Made by a program: the position numbers and the translations under genes. A DNA stretch of 64,000 bases from Noviherbaspirillum sedimenti (GTDB taxonomy: Bacteria > Pseudomonadota > Gammaproteobacteria > Burkholderiales > Burkholderiaceae_D), in NCBI RefSeq assembly GCF_003590835.1, contig NZ_QYUQ01000002.1, forward strand, positions 4,030,001-4,094,000. Direction: 5' to 3'. The notes under the pieces are model-generated. The model made no database searches and was not told where the DNA came from. It worked only from the letters and a program-made list of their open reading frames with translations. Positions 41,850 through 51,326 of this stretch are shown piece after piece. Each line of letters opens with the position of its first letter. The stretch's first letter is position 1.

Positions 41850-42848
41850 TCACCGGAGGGCTGTTGTTTGCGCAGATTGCCCGCTTTCGGTATTTGGCGT
41901 GGCCGGCGGCGGAACGATTTCACCGACCAGGAATTCCGGCCGTGCCTTGATTTCATCAAAAATTTGCGCCAGGTAGGCCCCCAGCACGCCGATGCCGAGC
42001 AGGTTGGCCGAGCCGAAGAACAGCACGACCACCGTCATCGAGGTCCAGCCCGAGACCGCGGCGTGGGTCACCCAGGAATAGACCGCCTGCATCAACAGCA
42101 GGGCGGCGGCCAGCATGCCGAACACGCCAAGGCGGAAAATCATCGACAGCGGCTTGGCGCTGTAGGAGGTGATCGCCGTGATCGCCAGCCGCATCAGTTG
42201 CGCGGTGCTCCACTGGCTGCTGCCGGCGATGCGCGGCGCCACATCGAAGGCCAGCGGCACGGTGGTGAAACCGGTCCACACCGTCATGCCACGGAAGAAG
42301 CGCACCTTTTCCGGAAAGGCCAGCAAGGCCTCGACCACGCGCCGGTCCAGCAGGCGAAAGTCGGATGCGCCTTCCAGGTCGAGTCCGGTCAGGGTGTGCA
42401 TCAAGCCGTTGAACAGGCGCGCGTTCAGGCGCGCAAACCAGGTATCGGTGTCGCGGTTGGCTTTTTGCGCGGCGACGATCTGGGCATTGCCAGTGCGCCA
42501 CAGCGCCAGCATTTGCGGCAACAACGCCGGCGGATGCTGGCCGTCGGCGTCCATCACGACGACAGCACGTCCGCGCACCTGGCGCAGGCCAGCCAGGATT
42601 GCCGCTTCCTTGCCGAAGTTGCGGGTAAAGCGCAAGCCATGCAATTGCGGGTAGCGCGCCAGTTCGGCGCGCAGGCGTTCCCAGGTGGCGTCGCGGCTGC
42701 CATCATCGACTACCCAGACTTCATAGCTGTCGCTGCAGCCGTCCAGCACGCCGAACAGTTGCGACAGGAAGGCGGCGATGCCTTCGGCTTCATTAAATGC
42801 CGGAACAATGATGCTCAATTCCGGGACAGTGTGGTTCATCGGATTCAT
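41850..42848 (-). CDS. Family 2 glycosyltransferase, GtrB/polyprenyl-phosphate type
   Basis: This 332-aa protein has an N-terminal GT-A domain (SIIVPAFNEAEGIAAFLSQL near residue 12, VVDDGSRDATW, VVMDADGQHPPALL) and two C-terminal transmembrane segments (FGMLAAALLLMQAVYSWVTH and MTVVVLFFGSANLLGIGVLGA). This is the layout of GtrB/ArnC/DPM1-type enzymes, which load a sugar on undecaprenyl phosphate. Its ATG overlaps the stop of the preceding gene (ATGA), so translation is coupled. Confidence 0.92.
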   Translation of the reverse strand: MNPMNHTVPELSIIVPAFNEAEGIAAFLSQLFGVLDGCSDSYEVWVVDDGSRDATWERLRAELARYPQLHGLRFTRNFGKEAAILAGLRQVRGRAVVVMDADGQHPPALLPQMLALWRTGNAQIVAAQKANRDTDTWFARLNARLFNGLMHTLTGLDLEGASDFRLLDRRVVEALLAFPEKVRFFRGMTVWTGFTTVPLAFDVAPRIAGSSQWSTAQLMRLAITAITSYSAKPLSMIFRLGVFGMLAAALLLMQAVYSWVTHAAVSGWTSMTVVVLFFGSANLLGIGVLGAYLAQIFDEIKARPEFLVGEIVPPPATPNTESGQSAQTTALR

Positions 42849-45466
42849 TTCAGTTCGTCGAGCTTTTTGGTCCAGCGGTTGTTCGGGTATTCCTCGCGCA
42901 GTCGTTGCGCGTAGGGCAGGGTGGCTGCGCGCTTGCCGTCTTCGTGTTCCAGCAGGATATAGGTGTACAAGGCCTCAGGCAGCCAGAAGCCATGGTAGCG
43001 CTCGATCAGTTCACGGTAGCGCGCCTTGGCCTGTTCGCGCTGGCCGCCCAGTTCGCTCGATTTCGCCAGCCAGAACAAGGCTTCTTCCTTTTTCGCCGGC
43101 GGCTTGCGCATTGCATAGGCGCGCTTGAATTTTTCGCTGGCTTCCTGGTACTTGTTGGCGTTCATCGCTTCCCAGCCGGCCAGGTAGACCTGTTCCGGCG
43201 AATTCAGGGCGAAATAGGCGCCGGCCACCAGCAGCGCCAGCCAGCCGGCTGCTACGGGCACCCAGCCGCGCGCGCCGATGCCGGTTTCGACCTGCGCCGC
43301 TTGCGGGAGTTGCGTAGGACGGCGGCGTCCGCGCCAGAGCAGGAAGATGCTGAGCAGCAGTGCGAGCGCGCTTGCCGTCATGCCGAGTTTGCCGACCAGG
43401 GTGTGGCCATACACCAGGCGGATTTCCTTTTCCTGCGGCACTACCAGCATGAAGCCAGGACCGGCGATATGCAGGCTGCCTTGCGAGGCCAGTTGCCAGC
43501 GCGGATGGTAAGCCATCTTGATCAGGTGCGGACTGCCGATGGCCGTGGTTTCGAACACCAGTGCGTTGCGCTGCAAGGAGACTTCCCGCACCGCGGGCGC
43601 GCTGCCCTGATGCGGCCGCAGCGCCAGGTCCTGGCCGTAGACCGGCAAGTAGGCATCGAAGCGGCTGCGCGTGCGGAACCAGGCGAAGGCATCCTGCATC
43701 CAGTCGGCCAGGGGGCGTAGTTGCAGCGGCTGGGTGACCACTTGCGCCAGGCTGCTGTCGAAATTCTTCAGGCGGTACAGCGCGAACGGGTTGGCTTCGG
43801 CGGTCTTGATGAACAGGCCGCTGCCTTCGATGGCGTTCCTGGCTTCGCTGCTGCGCAAGAGGACGGTATCGGCATGCAGGAAATTCAAATGCCGGGCGGC
43901 GAATTGCGGATCCAGGCTGCCGCTCGGAAAGCGCACCAGCGGCGACGATGGCCTTGCCGAAATTTCCGACTGCACCTGGTAAATCGCCGGCCCCAGCACG
44001 GCCGATTCCATGTACAGGCCTTCCAGTACAGGGCGGTGGTTCAGGAACATCGGCAAGGCTTCCAGCGAACGGGTCGAGCCGATGTCGTTGTTGAGCGGAT
44101 CGTGCTCGAAAGCCAGGCGCGGGCTCCACAAATTGCCGCGCATGGCGGGGAACAGCTGCGACAGGTTGTGCCATTGCGGCTTGGCATCCAGTCCGGAATG
44201 GTTCCACAGGCCCCAGTCCGGCGCCTTCTGGACCAGCGGCCCGATCCAGCCGAGCATGCCCAGGCACGCCGCGCCGGCCAGCAGCGTGCGCGCAGCCGTC
44301 AGACGGAAGCGGCCGGCGCCATCGCTGCCAGTGCTGCCAGTGCTGCCGATGGCCGCCAGCGATTGCCCCAGCAGCCAGCCGCAGGCCACCGCACCCAGCA
44401 ACCACACCAGCGGGAAGAAACGGATATCGGCCACGCCCAGGCGGTCGCCGGCGATGAAGGCGACCGCGGCCAGGCCGGCGGCGCCGATGAAATAGCACAG
44501 CGCACGGCGCTGGCCGGCTTGCCAGCCGCGCCGTATGGCCGGGAATGCCAGCAGCGCGACACCGAGCGCGCCGCCGGCGAGTACCGGCCACAGCGTCGCC
44601 GGCAGCAGGTCGAGCCAGCTGGAGAGCGGAAATGAGGCATCGTTGGGAATGGTCAGGCCATGCATTTCCAGCATGGGCCACAGCCAGCCGCCCAGCAGCG
44701 CAAAGGCCAGCGCATGGCCCGCCATCAGCATGAAGAAGGTACGCTTGAAGCGCGCTGTCCGCCCGGCGCCGGCGTCGCCGCAATCGAGCAGCAGCAGGAA
44801 GCTGGAAAAGCCGAGGATCAGTAGCGGGAAACCGTGCGAAAACCCGCTGGCCGCTTCCAGCAGCGCCGCCAGCAGCCAGCCGCGCTGCAGGGTGACGGCG
44901 CGCGCCCAGGCCATCATCGACAGGAGTGCGAACAGCATGCCATAGCTGTAGGAAAATTCACCGGCCAGGGTGGACAGCAGGTTGCCGCCCCAGATCGAAT
45001 TCTGTTCATGCACCAGAAAGGCCAGTGCGCCGAGCGCGCCGAACAAGGCGGCCGGCCAGGAAAAGCCAAGCCAGCGGCGGCTGGCGGAAAACACCGCGCC
45101 CGGCAGCAGCATGGCGGCCAGAAACGAGCCCCATTTGAAGGCCACTGCCAGTCCCGTCAGCTTGGACAGCAGGGCCATGACGATGAATGGCAGCGGGAAA
45201 TAATAGGACAGGAAGGGCAGGCCGCCAAACACTTCCGGCATCCACGGCAGGATTTGCCCGGAAAAGAGCAAATCGTCCGCATACAGCTTGGCGTACAGCA
45301 GGTGCGAGGCGGCGTCGCCGCCGGTGGGCCAGTTGGCCGAATTGAGGAAGGCGACCCCGAGGATCGAGGCCACCAGGCCGGCACTGGCCAGCGTGAACAG
45401 GATATCGGCGATCCAGCCGGTGGCCACCCTGGAGGGCGGGAAGAAAGCGGGACGGGTTTTATTCAT
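42845..45466 (-). CDS. Large polytopic membrane protein with C-terminal TPR-like region
   Basis: This 873-aa protein has about 12 or more hydrophobic segments in its first half, with GGDAASHLLYAKLYADDLLF near residue 50 in the first periplasmic loop. This resembles the 6-pyruvoyl-tetrahydropterin-synthase-related membrane family, often annotated near glycosyltransferases. A further membrane segment (about residue 700) and a helical TPR-like tail (KYQEASEKFKRAYAM and onward) follow. As part of the GtrA/GtrB cluster it may be the sugar-transferring GtrC-like component. That assignment is inference. Confidence 0.75.
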   Translation of the reverse strand: MNKTRPAFFPPSRVATGWIADILFTLASAGLVASILGVAFLNSANWPTGGDAASHLLYAKLYADDLLFSGQILPWMPEVFGGLPFLSYYFPLPFIVMALLSKLTGLAVAFKWGSFLAAMLLPGAVFSASRRWLGFSWPAALFGALGALAFLVHEQNSIWGGNLLSTLAGEFSYSYGMLFALLSMMAWARAVTLQRGWLLAALLEAASGFSHGFPLLILGFSSFLLLLDCGDAGAGRTARFKRTFFMLMAGHALAFALLGGWLWPMLEMHGLTIPNDASFPLSSWLDLLPATLWPVLAGGALGVALLAFPAIRRGWQAGQRRALCYFIGAAGLAAVAFIAGDRLGVADIRFFPLVWLLGAVACGWLLGQSLAAIGSTGSTGSDGAGRFRLTAARTLLAGAACLGMLGWIGPLVQKAPDWGLWNHSGLDAKPQWHNLSQLFPAMRGNLWSPRLAFEHDPLNNDIGSTRSLEALPMFLNHRPVLEGLYMESAVLGPAIYQVQSEISARPSSPLVRFPSGSLDPQFAARHLNFLHADTVLLRSSEARNAIEGSGLFIKTAEANPFALYRLKNFDSSLAQVVTQPLQLRPLADWMQDAFAWFRTRSRFDAYLPVYGQDLALRPHQGSAPAVREVSLQRNALVFETTAIGSPHLIKMAYHPRWQLASQGSLHIAGPGFMLVVPQEKEIRLVYGHTLVGKLGMTASALALLLSIFLLWRGRRRPTQLPQAAQVETGIGARGWVPVAAGWLALLVAGAYFALNSPEQVYLAGWEAMNANKYQEASEKFKRAYAMRKPPAKKEEALFWLAKSSELGGQREQAKARYRELIERYHGFWLPEALYTYILLEHEDGKRAATLPYAQRLREEYPNNRWTKKLDELK

Positions 45467-45469
45467 TTT

Positions 45470-46303
45470 TTATGGATTGGTACTGATGCTGTGCTTGCGC
45501 CGGGTTCCCAGATGCCAGGCCAGCAGGGCCAGTCCAGCCAGCAACGCCACCAGGGCGGCACTACGGAATTGCGCGGCGAGATTGAGCCAGGCGGTGCGCT
45601 GCTGGCGTCCCTGCACGCGGCCAGTAGGGACGACTTGCGAGCGCAAGCCCTGGGCGGTTTCGTGCAGCAGGAAGGCGACCGGCATGCCCTGGCCGAGATC
45701 CAGGTTTTGCGCACCGCTGCCGGGGCCCCATTCGATGCGCAAGGCGTCGGGTTGCGGGCGCGTCGCCGTCACCGGACCGCTTAAGGCGGCGATGCCTTCT
45801 TCCTGGGCCCACAAGAGCCAGGTGGCCTTGATTGCCGGGTTTTTGGGCGACCCGATGCGCAGCCGGCCATCGACATAGCCGGCGTCCAGCGTCAGATCAT
45901 CACTGGCCGGCTGCGGCTGGTTGAAAAAGGATATTTGTCCAAATCCGGCGCCGGCCTGGTCGAAAAAGCGCACCATCACGGGGCGCAGGGTTTCCGGCGA
46001 CGCCGTGTTGGCCGGCGGCGCGCGCTCCGGCCAGGTCAGCTGGTACTGCGCCTGCGGCTTGAGTTCGCGCGGCGCCTGCTCGCCCGCAGGCGGCTGCAGC
46101 GTTTCCCAGTGGCCGCCGTCCAGCAGACGCAGCACGCGCGGGGCAAAAGCCGGGCTATCGCCCTGGTTGCTCAGCGTGAGCCGGTCGCCGGTGATGGACA
46201 GGTTAAAGGAAATGTTGCCTGCCTGCGCAGGAAGGGCCGGCAGCAGAAGGAGCAGCAAGGACAAGCGCAACAACGCGCGCGGCAATAAGAAGAAAGGCCT
46301 CAT
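45470..46303 (-). CDS. Exported membrane-anchored protein of unknown function
   Basis: This 277-aa protein has a signal peptide (LLRLSLLLLLLPALPAQA) and a predicted C-terminal membrane anchor (SAALVALLAGLALLAWHLG) followed by a basic tail. The part between is beta-rich with no motif I recognise. ATG 46303 is chosen because the signal peptide starts there. It lies between the GtrA gene and the large membrane protein in the same direction (3 bp to the latter), so it probably belongs to the glycosylation locus. The function is unknown. Confidence 0.72.
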   Translation of the reverse strand: MRPFFLLPRALLRLSLLLLLLPALPAQAGNISFNLSITGDRLTLSNQGDSPAFAPRVLRLLDGGHWETLQPPAGEQAPRELKPQAQYQLTWPERAPPANTASPETLRPVMVRFFDQAGAGFGQISFFNQPQPASDDLTLDAGYVDGRLRIGSPKNPAIKATWLLWAQEEGIAALSGPVTATRPQPDALRIEWGPGSGAQNLDLGQGMPVAFLLHETAQGLRSQVVPTGRVQGRQQRTAWLNLAAQFRSAALVALLAGLALLAWHLGTRRKHSISTNP

Positions 46304-46381
46304 GCTGGCTGTGCCGGGTGGTTGGCATTTTGAACACGGAAGAGCTTGCCATGATAGCAGCAAGTACAGGCCATGCCCGGG

Positions 46382-46774
46382 CTATTTGCTGTCGCCCGCA
46401 TGGAAAGTCCAGAAGCGGTTGGCAACAAAGCTCCAGACCATGACCAGTCCGGTAGTCAGCACCTGGCTGAGCAGATAATGCAGGCCCAGCCGATCGACCC
46501 CGATCCACATGAACAAGGTGTTGAGAAGCAAGCCGATGAGGGCGACCACGGCGAATTTGGAGACACTTTCGGCATGTCGTTTGCTGCTGCGGAAAGTGAA
46601 GCGGTAGTTCAGGCTGTAATTGATCCAGGCGCCCAGCAATGCGCCGGCGCTGGAGGCGGGCACGGCGGCCACCCCCGCCACCTGCACCAGCAGGATCAAC
46701 AAGCCATAATGGCCAATCGCGGAAATACAGCCCACGCCGAGGAAACGGACAAATTGTCGGAATAAATCGGCCAT
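46382..46774 (-). CDS. GtrA family membrane protein
   Basis: This 130-aa protein has four hydrophobic segments (FLGVGCISAIGHYGLLILLV, SAGALLGAWINYSLNYRFTF, FAVVALIGLLLNTLFMWIGV, LSQVLTTGLVMVWSFVANRF) with the loop RFTFRSS typical of GtrA. GtrA-type proteins are thought to flip polyprenyl-linked glucose. ATG 46774 has AGG at a good distance upstream; ATG 46801 is an alternative without a Shine-Dalgarno. It is first of the leftward glycosylation cluster. Confidence 0.9.
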   Translation of the reverse strand: MADLFRQFVRFLGVGCISAIGHYGLLILLVQVAGVAAVPASSAGALLGAWINYSLNYRFTFRSSKRHAESVSKFAVVALIGLLLNTLFMWIGVDRLGLHYLLSQVLTTGLVMVWSFVANRFWTFHAGDSK

Positions 46775-47058
46775 GCTGCCTGATTTGCCTGAAACATCCA
46801 TAGAAAAGGGAACGGGATTGTAATGTTGAATTGTTGTCGCGGCGCGACGCAACGCAAGGGGCTGTCCGGGCCAACCCTGAATAGTATCGCGTAGGGCACT
46901 TTTTGGGAATTTTAGCGTCTCATCTAATTATGTTTTGCATCAATTTTGCTGAAAATCACGTTTTGCCTCACACTCACTCACACTCAGGCAGTGTAAGAAT
47001 CGCCACTTCGGCCTTATACTCGCGAACTTCATCATTCCTTTTTTATAAGTGATTTCTC

Positions 47059-47523
47059 ATGGAGAATGCTTTGACTGTTTTGAAACAGCGTACCGGTTCG
47101 CCGCGACGTGCAAGCGGTTTTACCTTGATTGAAATTATGGTTGTGGTGGTGATCATGGGCATCCTGGCGGCGCTGGTGGTGCCCAAGTTGATGGGACGTA
47201 CCGATGACGCCCGTATCATTGCTGCTCGACAGGATATCTCCACCGTCATGCAAGGATTGAAGCTCTACAAGCTCGACAATCTGCGTTACCCGACCACCGA
47301 GCAGGGTTTGCAGGCGCTGGTCGCCAAGCCCACTTCGGGACCCGAGCCTCGCGGCTGGAAAACCGGCGGTTACCTGGAGCGTTTGCCCAACGATCCCTGG
47401 GGCAACCCTTACCAATACCTGTCGCCGGGCATGAAGGGCGAAATCGACGTGTTTTCCTTCGGCGCCGATGGCCAGCCGGGCGGCGCCGGCCCCGAGGCCG
47501 ATATCGGTTCGTGGGAATTGTAG
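47059..47523 (+). CDS. gspG: Type II secretion major pseudopilin GspG
   Basis: This 154-aa major pseudopilin has the prepilin peptidase site G/FTLIEIM at residues 20/21, with Glu at +5, the hydrophobic helix (VVVVIMGILAALVVPKLMG) and the typical C-terminal calcium-binding loop region (LPNDPWGNPYQYLSPG). It forms the extending pseudopilus. ATG 47059 has no Shine-Dalgarno; TTG 47071 is preceded by GGAG and may be the real start. It begins the twelve-gene type II operon. Confidence 0.96.
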   Translation: MENALTVLKQRTGSPRRASGFTLIEIMVVVVIMGILAALVVPKLMGRTDDARIIAARQDISTVMQGLKLYKLDNLRYPTTEQGLQALVAKPTSGPEPRGWKTGGYLERLPNDPWGNPYQYLSPGMKGEIDVFSFGADGQPGGAGPEADIGSWEL

Positions 47524-47531
47524 GCAGGTCG

Positions 47532-48002
47532 ATGATGCGCACTCCGCAGCGCGGATTCACGCTGCTGGAATTGCTGGTGGTGCTGGTTGTCGTCGGCATC
47601 ATGCTGGGTTTCGTCACCCTGAACGCCATGCCGAGCCAGCGGCAAGCCCTGCAGAACGAAGCGCAGCGCATCGCCCTCTTGCTGCAACTGGCGCGTGACG
47701 AGGCGATCGTGCGCAATCGCCCGATCGCCTTTGAGGTGGACCAGTACCGCTACCGCTTCTGGATGCGCAATGAAGACAATGCCTGGCAACCGATCGAGAA
47801 GGATGACATGCTGCGCGAGCGGGAATTCATACGGACCCCGGTCAATCTGGCGATCGACCCGCCGATGATGGACCAGAACAATGTATTGCGGATTGTCTTC
47901 GGTCGCGAGCCGGTCGACAAACCCTTCGTGCTCAGCCTGTCGCTCGGCGAGGCGACGGTGGCTATCCGTGCCGACGGCATCGGCAATTTCACGGTGGACT
48001 GA
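47532..48002 (+). CDS. gspH: Type II secretion minor pseudopilin GspH
   Basis: This 156-aa minor pseudopilin has the cleavage site G/FTLLELL and the hydrophobic helix VVLVVVGIMLGFVTL, then a beta-rich globular domain. ATG 47532 is taken over the GTG at 47511, which would overlap gspG. It lies 8 bp after gspG. Confidence 0.92.
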   Translation: MMRTPQRGFTLLELLVVLVVVGIMLGFVTLNAMPSQRQALQNEAQRIALLLQLARDEAIVRNRPIAFEVDQYRYRFWMRNEDNAWQPIEKDDMLREREFIRTPVNLAIDPPMMDQNNVLRIVFGREPVDKPFVLSLSLGEATVAIRADGIGNFTVD

Positions 48003-48003
48003 C

Positions 48004-48387
48004 ATGTGCGGCAGCGACAGGCGCCTGGTGCGCGGCTTTACCTTGCTCGAAGTGCTGGTGGCGCTGGTGATCGTCGGCACCGCGCTGGGCGCCAGCCTGC
48101 GCGCAGTCGGTAGCCTGACGCAAAACAGCAGCGCCTTGCGTGCCTCGATGATGGCCACCTGGTCGGCGGAAAACCGCCTGTCGCAAATCCGCCTGGGGCG
48201 CGAATGGCCGCCGCTGGGCAAGCGTTCCTTCGAGTGTCCCCAGGCCGACTTGCAACTGCTGTGCGAGGAAGAGGTCTTGCCGACGCCGAATATCAATTTC
48301 CGCCGTGTCGAAGTCGGCGTCTTCGAAGGGCAAAACCTGCAACGGCGCATCATCAAGCTGTCGCAGATCGTGCCCAACAACGCCTGA
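48004..48387 (+). CDS. gspI: Type II secretion minor pseudopilin GspI
   Basis: This 127-aa minor pseudopilin has G/FTLLEVLVALVIVGTALGA and the conserved family segment WSAENRLSQIRLGREWP. With GspJ and GspK it forms the tip complex that starts pseudopilus assembly. The ATG follows the gspH stop after one base. Confidence 0.94.
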   Translation: MCGSDRRLVRGFTLLEVLVALVIVGTALGASLRAVGSLTQNSSALRASMMATWSAENRLSQIRLGREWPPLGKRSFECPQADLQLLCEEEVLPTPNINFRRVEVGVFEGQNLQRRIIKLSQIVPNNA

Positions 48388-48399
48388 GAACCCTTCGAC

Positions 48400-49068
48400 A
48401 TGCCCGCACCGCGCCATTCCCCTGCTTTCGCATCCGCGCTGTACCGCCGGCGCGGCTTCACCCTGGTCGAACTGCTGGTTGCCATCACCATCCTTGCAAT
48501 CGTCGCCGTGCTTGGCTGGCGCGGCCTGGACAGCATCGTGCGCGCCCGCGTCGCCCTGAATGCCGACCTGGAGCAGACGCGCGGTCTGCAGTTGGCGTTT
48601 GCACAGATGCAACGGGACTGTTCGCAGATCGTCGACCTGGAAACCATCCCGGATCGCCTGCCGATCATGGTCGAGCCTGGCCGTATCGTGCTGGTGCGCC
48701 AGGTGTTCGCCGAAGACCAGCCGACCCGGATTCAGCTGGTGGCCTACAATTTGACGGATGGCGTATTGTCGCGGCGCGAGTCGCAGTCGACGCGCGACCT
48801 CAATGCGCTCGACGCTTTATGGTTGTCGGTGACCAGTGATACCGGCGGCGCCGCTGGCGTGGCGCTGCAAAGGAATGTGGCCAGCATGACCGTGCGCACC
48901 TGGCTCAACGACGGCGCCGGCTGGCGCATTCCCGGCGTGGATGTGGTGTCCAGTTCGTCCTCGAGCTCGGCGACCACGCTGGCGGTGCCCACCGGGATCG
49001 AGGTGGCGATCCAGCTGAATGACCGGCCTGGCGCCCTGACCAAGACCTTCCTGCTGGGACCGGTATGA
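48400..49068 (+). CDS. gspJ: Type II secretion minor pseudopilin GspJ
   Basis: This 222-aa minor pseudopilin has a longer leader (MPAPRHSPAFASALYRRRG) before the FTLVELLVAITILAIVAVL helix and the family segment QLAFAQMQRDCSQIVD. It belongs to the tip complex. Its TGA overlaps the gspK start (ATGA). Confidence 0.94.
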   Translation: MPAPRHSPAFASALYRRRGFTLVELLVAITILAIVAVLGWRGLDSIVRARVALNADLEQTRGLQLAFAQMQRDCSQIVDLETIPDRLPIMVEPGRIVLVRQVFAEDQPTRIQLVAYNLTDGVLSRRESQSTRDLNALDALWLSVTSDTGGAAGVALQRNVASMTVRTWLNDGAGWRIPGVDVVSSSSSSSATTLAVPTGIEVAIQLNDRPGALTKTFLLGPV

Positions 49069-50036
49069 AGCGCCCCGTTCCCGAGCTTTGGCGTCAGCGC
49101 GGCGTGGCGGTGGTCACGGCGTTGCTGCTGACGACGCTGGCAATCACCATTGTCGCCAGCCTGTTCTGGCAGCAGCAGGTGCAGGTGCGCTCGATTGAAA
49201 ATCAACGCCTGCAATTGCAAAAGCAGTGGATCCTGCGCGGCGCACTGGACTGGTCGGCGCTGATCCTGCGCGCCGATGCCGCCAATTCCGGTCCCGACCA
49301 TCTGGGCGAGCCGTGGGCGGTGCCGCTGGCCGATACGCGCCTGGACCAGTATGTCGAAAACGGCAAGGCCGATAGCGATGCCGGCGACGCCACCCTTTCG
49401 GGCGACATTATCGATGCGCAGTCGCGCTTCAACCTGAACAACATGGCCTCTGGCGGCCAGATCAAGGCCGCCGAAGTCGCTGTATTGCGTAACCTGCTGG
49501 CGGAATTGCGCATGAACCCGGGCCTGGCACAGGCGGCCGCCGAAGCGGTTGCCGCCGGCCAGCCGAAGGCGAGCGTGTCCGGCGCCCCGGTGCAAGTCGC
49601 CGGCGCCGGCGCCAACCGTCCACGTCCACTGCGGATCGAGTATGTCGACGACTTGCTGAGTGTGCCCGGTTTTACGCCGGCCATCGTCAAACAGCTCCAG
49701 GATTTCGTGGTGGTGTTGCCGGGCACGACAAAGATCAATGCCAACACCGCGCCGGTCGAAGTGCTGGCGGCAAAACTGCAGACTATTGATACACTGTCGT
49801 CAGCCGATGCGACCAGCCTGGTGGCCAGCAGGGACCAGGCTTACCTGAAAGATAAATGCGATATAGCATTACGGCTCGGGAAAACCAACATGGATTGCGA
49901 AGCCCTTGATATCCAGACCGGCTATTTTCTGGTGAATGGCAAGGTCAGCATGAACCGCGCGGGATTGGCAGTGCAGGCATTGATGAAGCGCGAAGGCGCG
50001 ACGATGCCAAGAGTGATCTGGATTCGGGAAAACTAA
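49065..50036 (+). CDS. gspK: Type II secretion minor pseudopilin GspK
   Basis: This 323-aa protein has the start GVAVVTALLLTTLAITIVAS (without Glu +5, as in this subunit), IDAQSRFNLNNM and the segment KINANTAPVEVLAA, both GspK hallmarks. It caps the pseudopilus tip. It overlaps gspJ by 4 bp. Confidence 0.95.
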   Translation: MKRPVPELWRQRGVAVVTALLLTTLAITIVASLFWQQQVQVRSIENQRLQLQKQWILRGALDWSALILRADAANSGPDHLGEPWAVPLADTRLDQYVENGKADSDAGDATLSGDIIDAQSRFNLNNMASGGQIKAAEVAVLRNLLAELRMNPGLAQAAAEAVAAGQPKASVSGAPVQVAGAGANRPRPLRIEYVDDLLSVPGFTPAIVKQLQDFVVVLPGTTKINANTAPVEVLAAKLQTIDTLSSADATSLVASRDQAYLKDKCDIALRLGKTNMDCEALDIQTGYFLVNGKVSMNRAGLAVQALMKREGATMPRVIWIREN

Positions 50037-50054
50037 AAAAATAGCGAGAACGCC

Positions 50055-51326
50055 TTGAGTACACTGTATATCCGATTTCCTTCGAAGGCCGCCGCAGAGA
50101 ACGCGCCGCCCGAGGCCGCGCCGGCGGGCCTCGAATGTCATTTCGCGCTGGCCGCCGACAGCGGCGCCGTCGAGCGCGAAGGCAGCGCCGTGCTCGACCA
50201 GCTGGGCGATGTCATCAGCGCGGCGCAGAAAGTGATCCTGCTGCTGGCTGCCAGCGATGTCAACCTGCTGCAGGTGCAGGTGCCGCCGATGTCTGCCACG
50301 CGGCTCAAGGCGGCCCTGCCTAACCTGGTCGAGGAACAATTGATGTCCGACCCGGCCGAGTGCATCCTGGCGGTCGGACCGGCGCTGCCCGACGGCATGC
50401 GCACGGTCGCCGTAGTCAATCGCGACTGGCTGGAAAAAGCCGCGCAACGCGTGCTGGCGCTGGGCGCGCGCAGCGTTGCCGCCGTGCCGCTGCAGTTATG
50501 CCTGCCATATCAGCCCGACTCGGTGGCGGCTGCGTTCGTCAAGTTCGGCGTCAGCCTGGATATCGATCTTGCCTTGCGCACCGGCGAGCAGGAAGGCCTC
50601 GGCCTGGCCTTGCTGCCAGCGCAGCCCGACACAGTTGCGCATGAAGCGCTGCAAGCGTTGTGTGCGCTGGTGCCGCACCAGGCCATTGCGCTCTATGTGC
50701 CGCAGGAGCACATTCCCGCCTGCCAGGCGGCGGCCGAGGCACTGGCGCAGGAGGAGCGCATCGCCCTGTTCGCCGACAACTGGCCGCGCTGGATCGCCGG
50801 CGCCCGCGGCTTGCCGTTCAATCTGGCCGCCGGGCTGGGTGGCGCCGGTGGACCCAGCCTGCACTTGCGTGCCTGGCGCTGGCCGCTGGCATTGGCGGGG
50901 CTGGTGTTGCTAATTAACATCGCCGGCATGAATATTGAATGGTGGCGTCTGAAAGGTGAAGCTGGCGAATTGCGCGCCGGTATGACGCAAACCTTTAAGT
51001 CGGTGTACCCCAAAGAACCCTTGACCAGCGACCCGGTGTTGCAAATGCGCCGCAATATCGGCCTCGCCCGGCAACGCGCCGGCCAGGCCGCCCCCGACGA
51101 TTTTCTTGCGCTATCGTCTGCCTTTGGCGAAGCCTGGCAGGGGGCGATGCAGGGCCGCACGACCCCCGGCATCGCGACGCTCGAATACAATGAACGCACC
51201 CTGCAGGTAACCCTGAAACCGGAAGGCGAAGCGCCGACCGCGCAGATACAGGCGGCGCTGAAAGCACGCAATCTGTCCCTGACGCCGAAAACCGCCAATG
51301 TCTGGCAGATACGGAGCAGCCAATGA
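50055..51326 (+). CDS. gspL: Type II secretion inner-membrane protein GspL
   Basis: This 423-aa inner-membrane protein has a large cytoplasmic actin-like domain, one transmembrane segment (LALAGLVLLINIAGMNIEWW near residue 280) and a small periplasmic ferredoxin-like part. It binds GspE and GspM. It starts at TTG 50055. Its TGA overlaps gspM (ATGA). Confidence 0.93.
   Translation: MSTLYIRFPSKAAAENAPPEAAPAGLECHFALAADSGAVEREGSAVLDQLGDVISAAQKVILLLAASDVNLLQVQVPPMSATRLKAALPNLVEEQLMSDPAECILAVGPALPDGMRTVAVVNRDWLEKAAQRVLALGARSVAAVPLQLCLPYQPDSVAAAFVKFGVSLDIDLALRTGEQEGLGLALLPAQPDTVAHEALQALCALVPHQAIALYVPQEHIPACQAAAEALAQEERIALFADNWPRWIAGARGLPFNLAAGLGGAGGPSLHLRAWRWPLALAGLVLLINIAGMNIEWWRLKGEAGELRAGMTQTFKSVYPKEPLTSDPVLQMRRNIGLARQRAGQAAPDDFLALSSAFGEAWQGAMQGRTTPGIATLEYNERTLQVTLKPEGEAPTAQIQAALKARNLSLTPKTANVWQIRSSQ

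Noticed and set aside
47015..47020. TATACT before gspG as promoter -10
   Set aside because: No -35 box at 16-18 nt, so I do not list it as a promoter, although a promoter must be near.
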